Of a stretch of 64,000 nt of DNA, positions 15,351-23,879 are shown piece by piece. A program made the translations under genes and the position numbers. The DNA comes from Gammaproteobacteria bacterium (GTDB taxonomy: Bacteria > Pseudomonadota > Gammaproteobacteria > Burkholderiales > Rhodocyclaceae), in the NCBI GenBank assembly GCA_029289265.1, contig JARFTX010000014.1:1-64000 (forward strand). Direction: 5' to 3'. How positions within the stretch are numbered: position 1 is the stretch's first letter; each line of letters begins with the position of its first letter. The notes under the pieces were generated by a model, which had not been told where the DNA came from, did no database searches, and saw nothing but the letters and a program-made list of their open reading frames with translations.

Positions 15351-17552
15351 TCAGCGCACGTTGGTCGTCGCGGTGGCGACGTCGATGTCGGGATCGTCGT
15401 CATCGATGGTCGCCGTCCAGTTCACCGGCACCGCTAGGCGCGGCACGAAGTTCTGGAAGTTGAAGGTCGTCGCACCGCCGCCCACCGGGTCGTTGACCAT
15501 CATCGTCTCCCTGTAGACCTCGACGCCGCCCTGCTGGCCGACGATGGTCGCGAGGCGCGGCGCATTGACCGTGCCGTTGTTGCGCACCGCGAGGCTCACC
15601 GCGATCGGCTGGTTGACCCGGACGTTGGCCGTGACACGGAACTGCTGGATGTCGAGATCGACGATCTGCGCCGGCGCCGTGACCGTGACCGTGACGGTGG
15701 CAACGTTGGAGAGCGCGCCGAAGGGGTCGCGGGCCTGGTAGGTGAAGGTCGCGGTACCGCTGAAGCCGGCGGGAGCCGTATAGACCACTGCGGTCCCGTT
15801 CCCGTTCGATACGACCGATCCCGTCCCGGCCGCCGGCTGGGTCAGGTTTGCGACCGTCAGCGTGTCGCCCTCGGGATCGCTATCGTTGGCGAGCACGTTG
15901 ATCGTCACCGTCGTCCCAGCCCCTGCACTGCCGGTGTCGTCGGCCGCAGTCGGCGCGGCGTTGGTCGTGGTGACCGTCACCGTCGCGGCATTGGAGACGG
16001 CACCCAGACTGTCGCGAGCCGTGTAGGTGAAGCTCGTGATGCCGAGGAATCCAACGTCCGGCGTGAACACGACTTGGTTGCCGACAATCGCCACCGAGCC
16101 GTTGGCCGGCTGCGTGACACCGTTGATCACCAGCGCATCACCGTTTGCGTCAGTGTCGTTGCCCAGCACGTCGATCGTCACCTGACTATTCACCGCCGCC
16201 GAGCGGTAGGGCAGCGTCGCGCTGTCGTTCGCCGCGACCGGCGCCGCGTTTCCGACCGTGATCGTCACGGTGGCGACGTTCGAGATCGCGCCGCGGCTGT
16301 CGACGGCGACGTAGGTGAAGGTGTCGGTGCCGCGGAAGCCCGCCTCGGGGGTGTAGGTAAACGAGCCGTCGCCCGGCCCGCCGTCGGGGCCGAACACCAG
16401 CTCGCCGTTGGCGGCATCGGCCACTAGCGCAGCGGTGAGTGGGTCGCCGTCGGCATCGCTGTCGTTCGCCAGTACGCCGGGCGCGGCGACCACCAGCAGC
16501 CCGTCGGCTGGCGTGGCATAGCCGTCGTCAGCCGCCACCGGCGGGGTGTTGGGCGCCGCAGGCTCGGGCGCCGTTGTGGCGGTGGCGATGACCACGCCGT
16601 TTCTCAGCATGTCGATGCGGACGTTGGCCGGGCACACCGGCGGCTCGGTCCGCAGCGCGTAAGTGCAGAACTGCTGATCCGGTGCCGCCGCCTGAAGCAC
16701 GTCGAGCTCGTCCGCGGCGAAGTTGATCTCCTGGCCCGCCTCGACGTTGTAGAGGCGCATCGAGTACTCCGGCCGGGTGAAGTTGCAGCTCGCGCCGCCG
16801 GCTTCGCCCAGGTAGAGACCGCCCTGCAGGCGCAGATCACCGGCGCAGCGGTAGCGTTGGATGCTGATCTGCGGATTCACGGGGTCCGCAAGGTCGCCGG
16901 CACCCACCTCCGCGGTCCACACGTGCAGGACGCCGTCCTCACCGTAGTAGCCCTCGACCGCGGCGGTGGCCCCCACCGGGACAGTCTGCGGCACCACCTC
17001 GAGACCGAACGCGTTCGCCAGCGGGTCGGCCGGCATGCGCGGATCCTGCAACATCGAGATCGGGGTACCAAGAACGCCGAAGGTGACCGCACCGGTCTGC
17101 GCATCGACCGTGGGAACCTCCGTGACCACGCCGAGCAGGACGTTCTCATTGACGTCCGAACTCACGTCGTCGGCGAGGTAGACATGATTGGTGCCGCCTT
17201 GGGGATCGCGCTTGACGCAGCCGGTCGCGGTGACCGTCGCGCCGACGAAGCCGGGCGTGGGTTGGGTATTCGCCGGTGGATCGTCGAAGCGGCCGGGGAA
17301 CGGCGTCGGATCGGCAAAGCGCGGCATGTCGAGGTCGGCCGTCGGCGTATGTACGGGTGCCGAAGGCGGGACCGTGATGAGGATTCCCATCGACGTCACG
17401 GTGCCGGCAAAGCCATCCGCGGTCACGGCGCTGATCGGACCTTCGGCGAGTAAGGGCGGGTCGGTGGGATCGCAGGTGGCGAACTGCGCCAGCGCAGGTG
17501 CCGCGGCCGAGGCCAGCAACGCCGCCGTGGCGATCTGTTTGATGGTGTTCAT
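15351..17552 (-). CDS. Secreted surface protein with three Ig/cadherin-like repeats
   Basis: A 733-aa exported protein. It has a signal peptide MNTIKQIATAALLASAAAPA with cleavage near ALAQ. An N-terminal domain (about 30-330) is paralogous to the entire neighbouring upstream gene. Three tandem repeats of about 95 aa follow (roughly 335-625), each of the pattern 'APVAANDS...VLGNDTDANGD...G..FTYTARDS.GAVSNVATVTVTV' (Big_9/cadherin-4-like, VCBS-related). A C-terminal domain of about 105 aa (QIVDLDIQQF onward) looks like a further beta-sandwich. Such repeats usually make calcium-binding stalks in adhesins. No sortase, PEP-CTERM or type I secretion signal was recognised, so its attachment is unclear. 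The start at 17552 has GGAGAG upstream. Confidence 0.75.
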   Translation of the reverse strand: MNTIKQIATAALLASAAAPALAQFATCDPTDPPLLAEGPISAVTADGFAGTVTSMGILITVPPSAPVHTPTADLDMPRFADPTPFPGRFDDPPANTQPTPGFVGATVTATGCVKRDPQGGTNHVYLADDVSSDVNENVLLGVVTEVPTVDAQTGAVTFGVLGTPISMLQDPRMPADPLANAFGLEVVPQTVPVGATAAVEGYYGEDGVLHVWTAEVGAGDLADPVNPQISIQRYRCAGDLRLQGGLYLGEAGGASCNFTRPEYSMRLYNVEAGQEINFAADELDVLQAAAPDQQFCTYALRTEPPVCPANVRIDMLRNGVVIATATTAPEPAAPNTPPVAADDGYATPADGLLVVAAPGVLANDSDADGDPLTAALVADAANGELVFGPDGGPGDGSFTYTPEAGFRGTDTFTYVAVDSRGAISNVATVTITVGNAAPVAANDSATLPYRSAAVNSQVTIDVLGNDTDANGDALVINGVTQPANGSVAIVGNQVVFTPDVGFLGITSFTYTARDSLGAVSNAATVTVTTTNAAPTAADDTGSAGAGTTVTINVLANDSDPEGDTLTVANLTQPAAGTGSVVSNGNGTAVVYTAPAGFSGTATFTYQARDPFGALSNVATVTVTVTAPAQIVDLDIQQFRVTANVRVNQPIAVSLAVRNNGTVNAPRLATIVGQQGGVEVYRETMMVNDPVGGGATTFNFQNFVPRLAVPVNWTATIDDDDPDIDVATATTNVR

Positions 17553-17622
17553 CGTGCACTCTCCAGAAGATTGGGCGATTCGAAATCCGGGGCCGGGCAA
17601 GCCGGGACCAGCGCGCGCGGCA

Positions 17623-18615
17623 TTACGGCGCGGTGGCCTCGGCCACGGACGTACCGTTCGAGCGCAGCTCGACCTTGATCGACGCAGGGCACTGGCCTCC
17701 AGGGGGGAGATCGGGCCGCAACCGGTAAGTGCAGAAGGCGGAATTGGGAGCGACGCCGTTGGTGACCGATACGTCCCGATTCGTGTTCAGCGGGATCTGC
17801 TGGCCATCCCCGAACAGGGCGAGCGAGTAGGGAGCGCCGAAGCTGCAGGAGGGCGTCGTCAGGTAGATCGCGCCGCGGATCTCCAGATCGCTGCCGCAGT
17901 CGAAGCGCTGGATGCTGATCTGGTGGGTGCCCGGGTCGGCCAGCGTGCCGCCGTCGACCTCGACAGCCCAGACATGAAGTTCGCCACTGCCGTCGTTCGC
18001 GTAGTAGCCCTCGACAGAGGCATTCACCCCCACCGCAAGCGATTCGGGGGCAAGCTCGAAACCAAAGGCGTTCATGATCGGGTCGGCCGGCATGCGCGGG
18101 TCGGTCAGCAGCTTGGTAGTCGTCCCATTGACGCCGAATGTGCCGCCGGAAAATGCCGTCGTGACCACGCCGAGCACCACATGCTCGGACACGTCCGAGA
18201 ACACATCGTCGGCGTACGCGATCGGGCCGTTGGGACCAGTCTTCACACAACCGGTAGCCTGCACGGTCGCGCCGAGAAAGCCGGCCTGGGTTCGACCAGG
18301 GAACGGCTGAGTGCTGGCAAAGGCGTTCATATCGAGCGTCGCCGTCGGCGTATGCACGTTGGCGTTCGGCAGCACCTCGAAAGTCACGCCCATAGAGGTC
18401 ATTGAGCCGCCAACGGTGCCGTCACCACCATTCGAACTGACGGCTGCGATCGGCCCTTCGGCGAGGAAGGGCGGATCGGCAGGATCGCAGACCTGTGCGA
18501 GCGCGGGCAGGCCGGCGGCGGCGAGCAGCACGGCCGCGACGGACCGCAAGGCGGTGACCACGGGCTGCCGGGTCGTCGTGGCCGCGGACGCGGCCGGTTT
18601 CAGTTTGGGCGTCAT
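17623..18615 (-). CDS. Secreted paralogue of the adjacent repeat protein, N-terminal domain only
   Basis: A 330-aa exported protein (hydrophobic stretch SVAAVLLAAAGLPALAQ at about 26-41). Its mature part aligns along its length with residues 25-330 of the next gene: both have CDP.DPP.LAEGPI.AV, VHTPTA.LDM, GATV.ATGCVK, LTDPRMPADPI.NAFG / LQDPRMPADPLANAFG, VEGYY and ISIQR. It lacks the Ig-like repeats. The pair therefore arose by tandem duplication, with gain or loss of the stalk. The family is not recognised. The two genes are 70 bp apart on the same strand. Confidence 0.65.
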   Translation of the reverse strand: MTPKLKPAASAATTTRQPVVTALRSVAAVLLAAAGLPALAQVCDPADPPFLAEGPIAAVSSNGGDGTVGGSMTSMGVTFEVLPNANVHTPTATLDMNAFASTQPFPGRTQAGFLGATVQATGCVKTGPNGPIAYADDVFSDVSEHVVLGVVTTAFSGGTFGVNGTTTKLLTDPRMPADPIMNAFGFELAPESLAVGVNASVEGYYANDGSGELHVWAVEVDGGTLADPGTHQISIQRFDCGSDLEIRGAIYLTTPSCSFGAPYSLALFGDGQQIPLNTNRDVSVTNGVAPNSAFCTYRLRPDLPPGGQCPASIKVELRSNGTSVAEATAP

Positions 18616-18997
18616 TGTGGTGCTTCTCCCTGCAGATTGATCGGGAATTCAGCCGCCGGCGTCACCCCCATCGGGTAGAACGGCGGAACGTACGCAAGGC
18701 GCAAAGCAATCTCGATGCCAGAATTCTTTTGTCATTGCACATGGGCACCGAGGCCTATCGCAGCGCATCCCCACGTCTTGAGCTCTTGTGGATGGAATGT
18801 ACCGATCGGCATGGCTTTTCCCCCAATTGGGGGAAAATCGGGGCCCCAACATTGGGGAAAAGCGGGGGATACCCCCGACTTTCGGGGCAAATGCCGCGCG
18901 CTCGGCGCCGACTTCACCCATATAACCGGCGCCGTGACCGCGCGAACTCCTTCGCGCTCGGCCACCGAGCAAGTCATGCATCCATTGGAAGGACCGA
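18616..18997. other. Intergenic region with a cluster of palindromes
   Basis: It lies between the end of the CBS-DUF294 gene and the start of the secreted paralogue, both on the minus strand. No convincing gene was found. It contains three back-to-back inverted repeats at 18816-18877 (separate entry), about 200 bp upstream of the 18615 start, and an A+T-richer stretch at about 18700-18730. Confidence 0.5.
18816..18877. promoter_or_regulatory. Cluster of three inverted repeats of C5/G5 type
   Basis: A 22-bp perfect palindrome (18816-18837: T4 C5 AATT G5 A4) is followed by CCCCAA-CA-TTGGGG (18844-18857) and CGGGGG-ATA-CCCCCG (18863-18877). They share the same core logic of a C-run facing a G-run across an A/T-rich centre. 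They could be tandem binding sites for a dimeric regulator of the downstream secreted-protein pair, or terminator-like hairpins after the CBS gene. Confidence 0.55.
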
Positions 18998-20437
18998 CTA
19001 GCGCAACAGATCGAGGCTGAAATGATGCCGCACGAACTGCTGGAAGCGCGCGACGCCTTCGAGCGCGCTGTGCAGGCGAGCACGCTCCATGCGATTGAGG
19101 GCGTCGAGGGCGATGTAGTTGTTCGGCTCGCGGCCGGCGCGCACCGCCTCGACGTGGCCGCGCAGGCGCATGTGCACCAGCCACTCGAAGCTCTCGGCGA
19201 CATCCTCCGCAGCGGCGGGCTGGAGCACGCCGGCGGCGGCGAGTGCAGCGAGCCGCTCGTGCGTGCCGCCGTCGAGGCGCTCGGCCTCGAGCGCGAGCGC
19301 CTTGACCCCGTCGGTGATCGCGAAGATCCCGGCCTTCTTGATGTCGAGCATGCCGCGGTGCTCGCCCGAGCGCTCGGCCTTGATCCGGCCGAACCAGCCG
19401 AGCGGCGGCTTGAAGCCCATCATGTTCTGCGCCATGCGCATCAGAAAGCCGCGATCCTTGCGCAGGTGGGCGAAGACGTGATCCTTGAGCGCGCGCTCGA
19501 GCCCGACATCACCATGCACGGTGCGCAGATCGACGAACATGCTGCCGCGCATGATGTGATCGGGCGTGGGCGTCTCGAACCAGCGTGCGATCTCTTTCCG
19601 CCACTCGCTCAGGCTGCGTCGCCACGGCGGGTTCTTCGCCATGATGCCGCCCGGACACGGCGGCACGCCGATCGCAATCAGGGTGTCGATCAGCTCCTGA
19701 GCAAAGACCTCGAGCCGCGCCACCTCGGCTGGGCCGAGGTCGTCTGAATAGACCAGTGCGTTGTCCTGATCGGTCGACAACGTCTGCTCGCTGCGCCCCT
19801 CGCTGCCCATCACGACGAAGGCGAAACCGTCGGGAAGATCGGCGTAGCGCTCGGCTCGCAACAGCGCGATCAGGCGCACCAGGATCTGGTCGTTCAGGTG
19901 GGCGATGAGTCTCACCATGTCGCGGGTGCGCAGACCCGTACCCGCGAGATGCAGCACCAGTGCCTGGATGCGACCGTGCAGGGCGCGCAGCGCCTCGACA
20001 TCGGCAGCGCGCTCGATGTCGAGCACCAGCTGGTGGGGCGAGTGCGCCTGCAGGCGCAGGATGTCGGTGTCGGTGATAATCCCAGCGAGCCGCCCGGTGC
20101 CGTCCACGACGGCGAGCCGGTGGATGCTGCGGCGAGACATTCGATAAAGCGCCTGATAAAGAAACTCGTGTTCGCCGATGGTCTCCAGCGGCGCGTTCAT
20201 GACGTCGCGCACCTTGAGTCCCGCGGGATCGGCGCCCACCGCGACGACCTTGTTGCGCAGATCACGGTCGGTAAAGATTCCGATCGGAGCCTCGCCTTCG
20301 GCGACCACGAGGCTCGAGACGTTGCGCGCGCGCATGACGCCCACCGCATCGACCAAGGCATCGTCGGGTCCGCAGGTGAGCACGCTGCGCTGACAGAAGT
20401 CCCTAACCGGGCGAAAAAACTGATTCTCATCGGCCAT
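18998..20437 (-). CDS. CBS-pair and DUF294 nucleotidyltransferase-like protein
   Basis: A 479-aa cytoplasmic protein. Two CBS domains occupy about residues 10-130 (VSSLVVAEGEAPIGIFTDRD and IHRLAVVDGTGRLAGIITDT); such pairs bind adenine nucleotides. A putative nucleotidyltransferase domain DUF294 follows with VVMGSEGRSEQTLSTDQDN at about 210-228, then the DUF294_C helical domain. The arrangement matches a common proteobacterial signalling protein family often found near DNA polymerase III epsilon-like exonucleases or transporters. Here no such partner is adjacent. The N-terminal cNMP-binding domain found in many relatives is missing. Exact biochemical activity is unknown. Confidence 0.85.
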   Translation of the reverse strand: MADENQFFRPVRDFCQRSVLTCGPDDALVDAVGVMRARNVSSLVVAEGEAPIGIFTDRDLRNKVVAVGADPAGLKVRDVMNAPLETIGEHEFLYQALYRMSRRSIHRLAVVDGTGRLAGIITDTDILRLQAHSPHQLVLDIERAADVEALRALHGRIQALVLHLAGTGLRTRDMVRLIAHLNDQILVRLIALLRAERYADLPDGFAFVVMGSEGRSEQTLSTDQDNALVYSDDLGPAEVARLEVFAQELIDTLIAIGVPPCPGGIMAKNPPWRRSLSEWRKEIARWFETPTPDHIMRGSMFVDLRTVHGDVGLERALKDHVFAHLRKDRGFLMRMAQNMMGFKPPLGWFGRIKAERSGEHRGMLDIKKAGIFAITDGVKALALEAERLDGGTHERLAALAAAGVLQPAAAEDVAESFEWLVHMRLRGHVEAVRAGREPNNYIALDALNRMERARLHSALEGVARFQQFVRHHFSLDLLR

Positions 20438-20689
20438 GTATTTGCCTCGTCATCCGCTGCCGGGGCCCCCGGTCGTCGATCGACCCCGCCAAGCGGAGCC
20501 CGCTGATCCCGACACGGCCTGCACGGCAGCTCGGAGGCGCCCATGATATACCGTGTCCATACACGCATTCGCGCACGGCGCAAGCGCCCTTACTCGATCC
20601 GATCGGCCCCGGATCCGGCCCTTGCCCTTCAACGCAACGGCCTAATTTGATATGGTGCAATGCACCATCCACCAATTCCGGGAGCAGGC

Positions 20690-21796
20690 ATGGCGAATCG
20701 GATCAAGACGATCGAACTCGCGCTGCAGGGCGGTGGTGCCCACGGCGCGCTGACCTGGGGCGTGCTGGAGCGCCTGCTCGAGGAGCCGCGGCTGCGCATC
20801 GAGGGGGTGAGCGGCACCAGCGCCGGGGCGATGAACGCCGCGGTGCTGGCCGACGGGCTCGAAGCGGGCGGGCGCGACGGCGCGCGCGCGGCGCTCGAGA
20901 AGTTCTGGCGCGCGGTCAGCAATGCGGCGCTGGCGAGTCCGATCCAGCGCGACCTGTGGGCGCGCATCAGCGGCAACTGGAGCCTCGAGAGCTCGCCGAG
21001 CTATCTGTTCTTCGATCACCTCTCGCGGGTGCTCTCGCCCTACGAGCTCAATCCCCTCAACCTCAACCCGCTGCGCGACCTGGTCGCCGGCCTCGTCGAC
21101 TTCGATCGCGTCAATCGCTGCACCGCGATCAAGGTGTTCGTCACCGCGACCAACGTGCGCAGCGGCCGGCCGCGCGTGTTCCGTCAGCCCGAGCTCTCGG
21201 TCGATGCGCTGATGGCCTCCGCCGCCCTGCCGTTCATGTTCCAGGCCGTCGAGATCGACGGCGAAGCCTACTGGGACGGCGGCTACATGGGTAATCCGGC
21301 GCTCTTTCCGCTGGTCGACGAATGCGACGCGCGCGATCTGGTGCTGGTGCAGATCAACCCCTTTCAGCGCCCCGACGTGCCGCGCAGCGCGCGCGACATC
21401 ATCAACCGCGTGAACGAGATCACCTTCAATTCGAGCCTCCTCAAAGAGCTGCGCGCGGTCATGCTGCTGCGCGATCTGATCGAAGCCGAGGGCCTCGAGC
21501 ACGAGCGCTACCGCGACATGCGCCTGCACCGCATCCACGGCGACGACGACCTGGTCGAGCTGCAGGCCTCGAGCAAGCTCAACGCCGAGTGGGCCTACCT
21601 GTGCCACCTGCGCGAACTCGGCCGCGGGCGCGCCGAGCGCTGGCTGGCGGCGCACTGGAACGATCTCGGCAGCCGCTCGAGCTTCGAGCTCGACTGGCTG
21701 CTCGAGGACAGCGTCCGGCCGGCGCGGGCGAAGGCGGGTGCGAAGCCGGATGCGGCGGCACGAGGCAAGGCCGGAAAGACCGGAGGTGCGCGATGA
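20690..21796 (+). CDS. Patatin-like phospholipase family protein
   Basis: A predicted serine lipid-acyl hydrolase with the patatin Ser-Asp dyad. The oxyanion motif LQGGGAHGALTWG is at 12-24, the nucleophile Ser44 is in GVSGTSAGAMNA, and the catalytic Asp196 is in YWDGGYMGNP. At 368 aa it resembles the RssA/YjjU-like bacterial patatins, without a signal peptide. The ATG at 20690 has GGGAG 5-9 nt upstream; an in-frame ATG at 20660 lacks a site. Its stop overlaps the next gene's ATG (ATGA), so the permease is translationally coupled. Patatins of this group occur near polyhydroxyalkanoate genes in some bacteria, but that is only a suggestion here. Confidence 0.88.
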   Translation: MANRIKTIELALQGGGAHGALTWGVLERLLEEPRLRIEGVSGTSAGAMNAAVLADGLEAGGRDGARAALEKFWRAVSNAALASPIQRDLWARISGNWSLESSPSYLFFDHLSRVLSPYELNPLNLNPLRDLVAGLVDFDRVNRCTAIKVFVTATNVRSGRPRVFRQPELSVDALMASAALPFMFQAVEIDGEAYWDGGYMGNPALFPLVDECDARDLVLVQINPFQRPDVPRSARDIINRVNEITFNSSLLKELRAVMLLRDLIEAEGLEHERYRDMRLHRIHGDDDLVELQASSKLNAEWAYLCHLRELGRGRAERWLAAHWNDLGSRSSFELDWLLEDSVRPARAKAGAKPDAAARGKAGKTGGAR

Positions 21797-23244
21797 TCGG
21801 CCTGCTCGGTGTACTGGCCGCCCTCGGCCTGCTGATCTGGCTCGCCTACCGCGGGGTGAGCGTGCTGCTGCTCGGCCCGGCGATGGCGCTGCTGGCGGCG
21901 CTGTTCGCCGTCGGCACGCCGCTGATGGCGAGCTACACGCAGCTCTTCATGGGTGCGGCCGGCAACTTCATCGTCCAGTACTTCCCGCTGTTCCTGCTCG
22001 GCGCGATCTTCGGCAAGCTGATGGACGACAGCGGCGCCGCCGACGCGATCGCCCGCGGCATCGTCGGCCGGCTCGGCGCCGAGCGCGCGATCCTCGCGGT
22101 CGTGCTCGCGTGCGCGCTGCTCACCTACGGCGGGGTGTCGCTCTTCGTGGTCGCCTTCGCGGTGTACCCGATCGCCGCCTCGCTCTTCCGCCAGGCCGAC
22201 ATCCCGAAGCGGCTGGTGCCGGCGACGATCGCGCTGGGCGCCTTCACCTTCACGATGACGGCGCTCCCCGGCACCCCGGCGATCCAGAACGCGATCCCGA
22301 TGCCCTACTTCGGCACCACGCCGTTCGCCGCGCCGGGGCTGGGCATCCTCGCCGCGCTGGTGATGTTCGGGCTGGGCCAGTGGTGGCTCGCGCGCCAGGC
22401 CGCCCGCGCCCGCGCCGCCGGCGAGGGCTACGGCGAGCACGACGACAAGCCGGTCGCCTTCGACAAGGACCAGCGCGAGCGCAGCGCCGGCGAGGGCTTC
22501 GACGTGGCGCTGGTCGAACCCGACGCGCCCCCACGCGGGCTGCCGCCGTTCGGGCTGGCGGTCGTGCCGGTGGTGGTCGTGATCACGCTCAACTACGTGT
22601 TCAGCACCCACCTGATCCCGGCGCTCGACACGAGCTATCTCGCCGAATCGCGCTACGGCGCGACCACGATCGACGCGGTGCGCGGCGTGTGGGCGATCAT
22701 CGGCTCGCTCACCGTGTCCTGCCTGCTGCTCGTCGCCATGTGCTGGCAGCGCCTCGCCAACCTGCGGCGCACGCTCGACGACGGCGCCAACGCCTCGGTG
22801 ATGCCGATCTTCAACACCGCGAGCCTGGTCGGCTTCGGCGCGGTGATTGCCGCGCTGCCGGCCTTCGAGCTGATCCGCGGCGCGGTCGACCAGCTGGGCG
22901 CGGGCAATCCGCTGGTGTCGCTCGCCCTGTCGGTCAATGTGCTCGCCGGGGTCACCGGCTCGGCCTCGGGCGGGATGAGCATCGCGCTGCAGACGCTCGG
23001 CGCCGACTATCTCGAGCTCGCCGCGACCGTCGGCATCGCGCCGGAGCTGCTCCACCGCGTCACGACGGTCGCCACCGGCGGCCTCGACAGCCTGCCCCAC
23101 AACGGCGCGGTGGTGACGCTGCTGTCGATCTGCGGCCTCACGCACCGCGAGGCCTACAAGGACATCTTCATGGTCGCGGTGGTGTTCCCGATCCTCGCGC
23201 TGGTGTTGCTGGTGGTGCTGGGTACGCTGTTCGGGGCGTTCTGA
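21793..23244 (+). CDS. GntP family permease
   Basis: A 483-aa integral membrane transporter of the gluconate:H+ symporter (GntP) family, with about 12 hydrophobic segments. Typical stretches are FPLFLLGAIFGKLMDDSGAA, LTYGGVSLFVVAFAVYPIA, FTMTALPGTPAIQNAIPMPY and, near the C-terminus, GVTGSASGGMSIALQTLG and DSLPHNGAVVTLLSICGLTH. The last two fit the GntP members that carry short hydroxy-acids such as 3-hydroxybutyrate rather than gluconate. The ATG overlaps the patatin stop by 4 bp. A lipid/polyester hydrolase coupled to a hydroxy-acid carrier would make functional sense, but this is inference. Confidence 0.85.
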   Translation: MIGLLGVLAALGLLIWLAYRGVSVLLLGPAMALLAALFAVGTPLMASYTQLFMGAAGNFIVQYFPLFLLGAIFGKLMDDSGAADAIARGIVGRLGAERAILAVVLACALLTYGGVSLFVVAFAVYPIAASLFRQADIPKRLVPATIALGAFTFTMTALPGTPAIQNAIPMPYFGTTPFAAPGLGILAALVMFGLGQWWLARQAARARAAGEGYGEHDDKPVAFDKDQRERSAGEGFDVALVEPDAPPRGLPPFGLAVVPVVVVITLNYVFSTHLIPALDTSYLAESRYGATTIDAVRGVWAIIGSLTVSCLLLVAMCWQRLANLRRTLDDGANASVMPIFNTASLVGFGAVIAALPAFELIRGAVDQLGAGNPLVSLALSVNVLAGVTGSASGGMSIALQTLGADYLELAATVGIAPELLHRVTTVATGGLDSLPHNGAVVTLLSICGLTHREAYKDIFMVAVVFPILALVLLVVLGTLFGAF

Positions 23245-23262
23245 CGTCGGTCGCGTCGTCGC

Positions 23263-23874
23263 TCAGCGCAAGCCGTCGAAAAACAGATCCAGCATCGCCT
23301 CGCCGTCGGCGACGACGTCGAAGCGCGTGGGCGCGCGCAGCCAGGTGAGGTAGATGCCGTGCATCAGGGTGTAGAGCGTGAGCGCCGCGGTGCGCGGGGC
23401 GAGCGAGGGCTTGAGCAGGCCCAGCTCGGCCGCGCGCTCGAAGTCGCGCACGACCTCGGCGAATCGGTCGTCGTCGAACTGCAGCGAGCGGCCGAAGGCG
23501 GGGTTGTGGTCGCCGACGAGCTCGCAGCGGGTGAGAAAGACCGCGTGCACATTGCGGTAGGTCGCATCGTCGCGCAGCCGCCGCACGCAGCGCCGGCAGG
23601 CCTCGCGGACCAGCGTGAGCGGATCGTCGGCGAGTTCCTCGCGGCGGTGGCCGAGCCACTCCCACATCGGCGCGTCGACGCGCTCGCGCATCGCGACGAG
23701 CAGCTCCTCCTTGTCGCGAAAGTGCCAGTAGACGGCGCCGCGCGTCACGCCGGCGCGGCGCGCGATCTGCTCGAGCGTGGCGCGCGCGACGCCGCGCTCG
23801 AGGAAGACCTGCTCGGCCGCATCGAGGATCGCCGCGCGGGTGGCGCCCGCCTCTTCCTTGGTCTTTCGCACCAT
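23263..23874 (-). CDS. TetR/AcrR family repressor of the adjacent efflux operon
   Basis: A 203-aa TetR-family regulator. The HTH is at about 12-58 (ATRAAILDAAEQVFLERGVA, then GVTRGAVYWHFRDKEELL). The opening MVRKTKEEAGATRAAIL closely follows the AcrR/TtgR pattern (M-RKTKEEA-TR--IL). It starts 5 bp after the end of the RND pump gene on the same strand and so is the third gene of the efflux operon. Its likely operator is the perfect inverted repeat over the operon promoter at 28236-28253. Autorepression released by a drug or solvent ligand is inferred from the family. Confidence 0.88.
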   Translation of the reverse strand: MVRKTKEEAGATRAAILDAAEQVFLERGVARATLEQIARRAGVTRGAVYWHFRDKEELLVAMRERVDAPMWEWLGHRREELADDPLTLVREACRRCVRRLRDDATYRNVHAVFLTRCELVGDHNPAFGRSLQFDDDRFAEVVRDFERAAELGLLKPSLAPRTAALTLYTLMHGIYLTWLRAPTRFDVVADGEAMLDLFFDGLR

Positions 23875-23879
23875 CGGCG

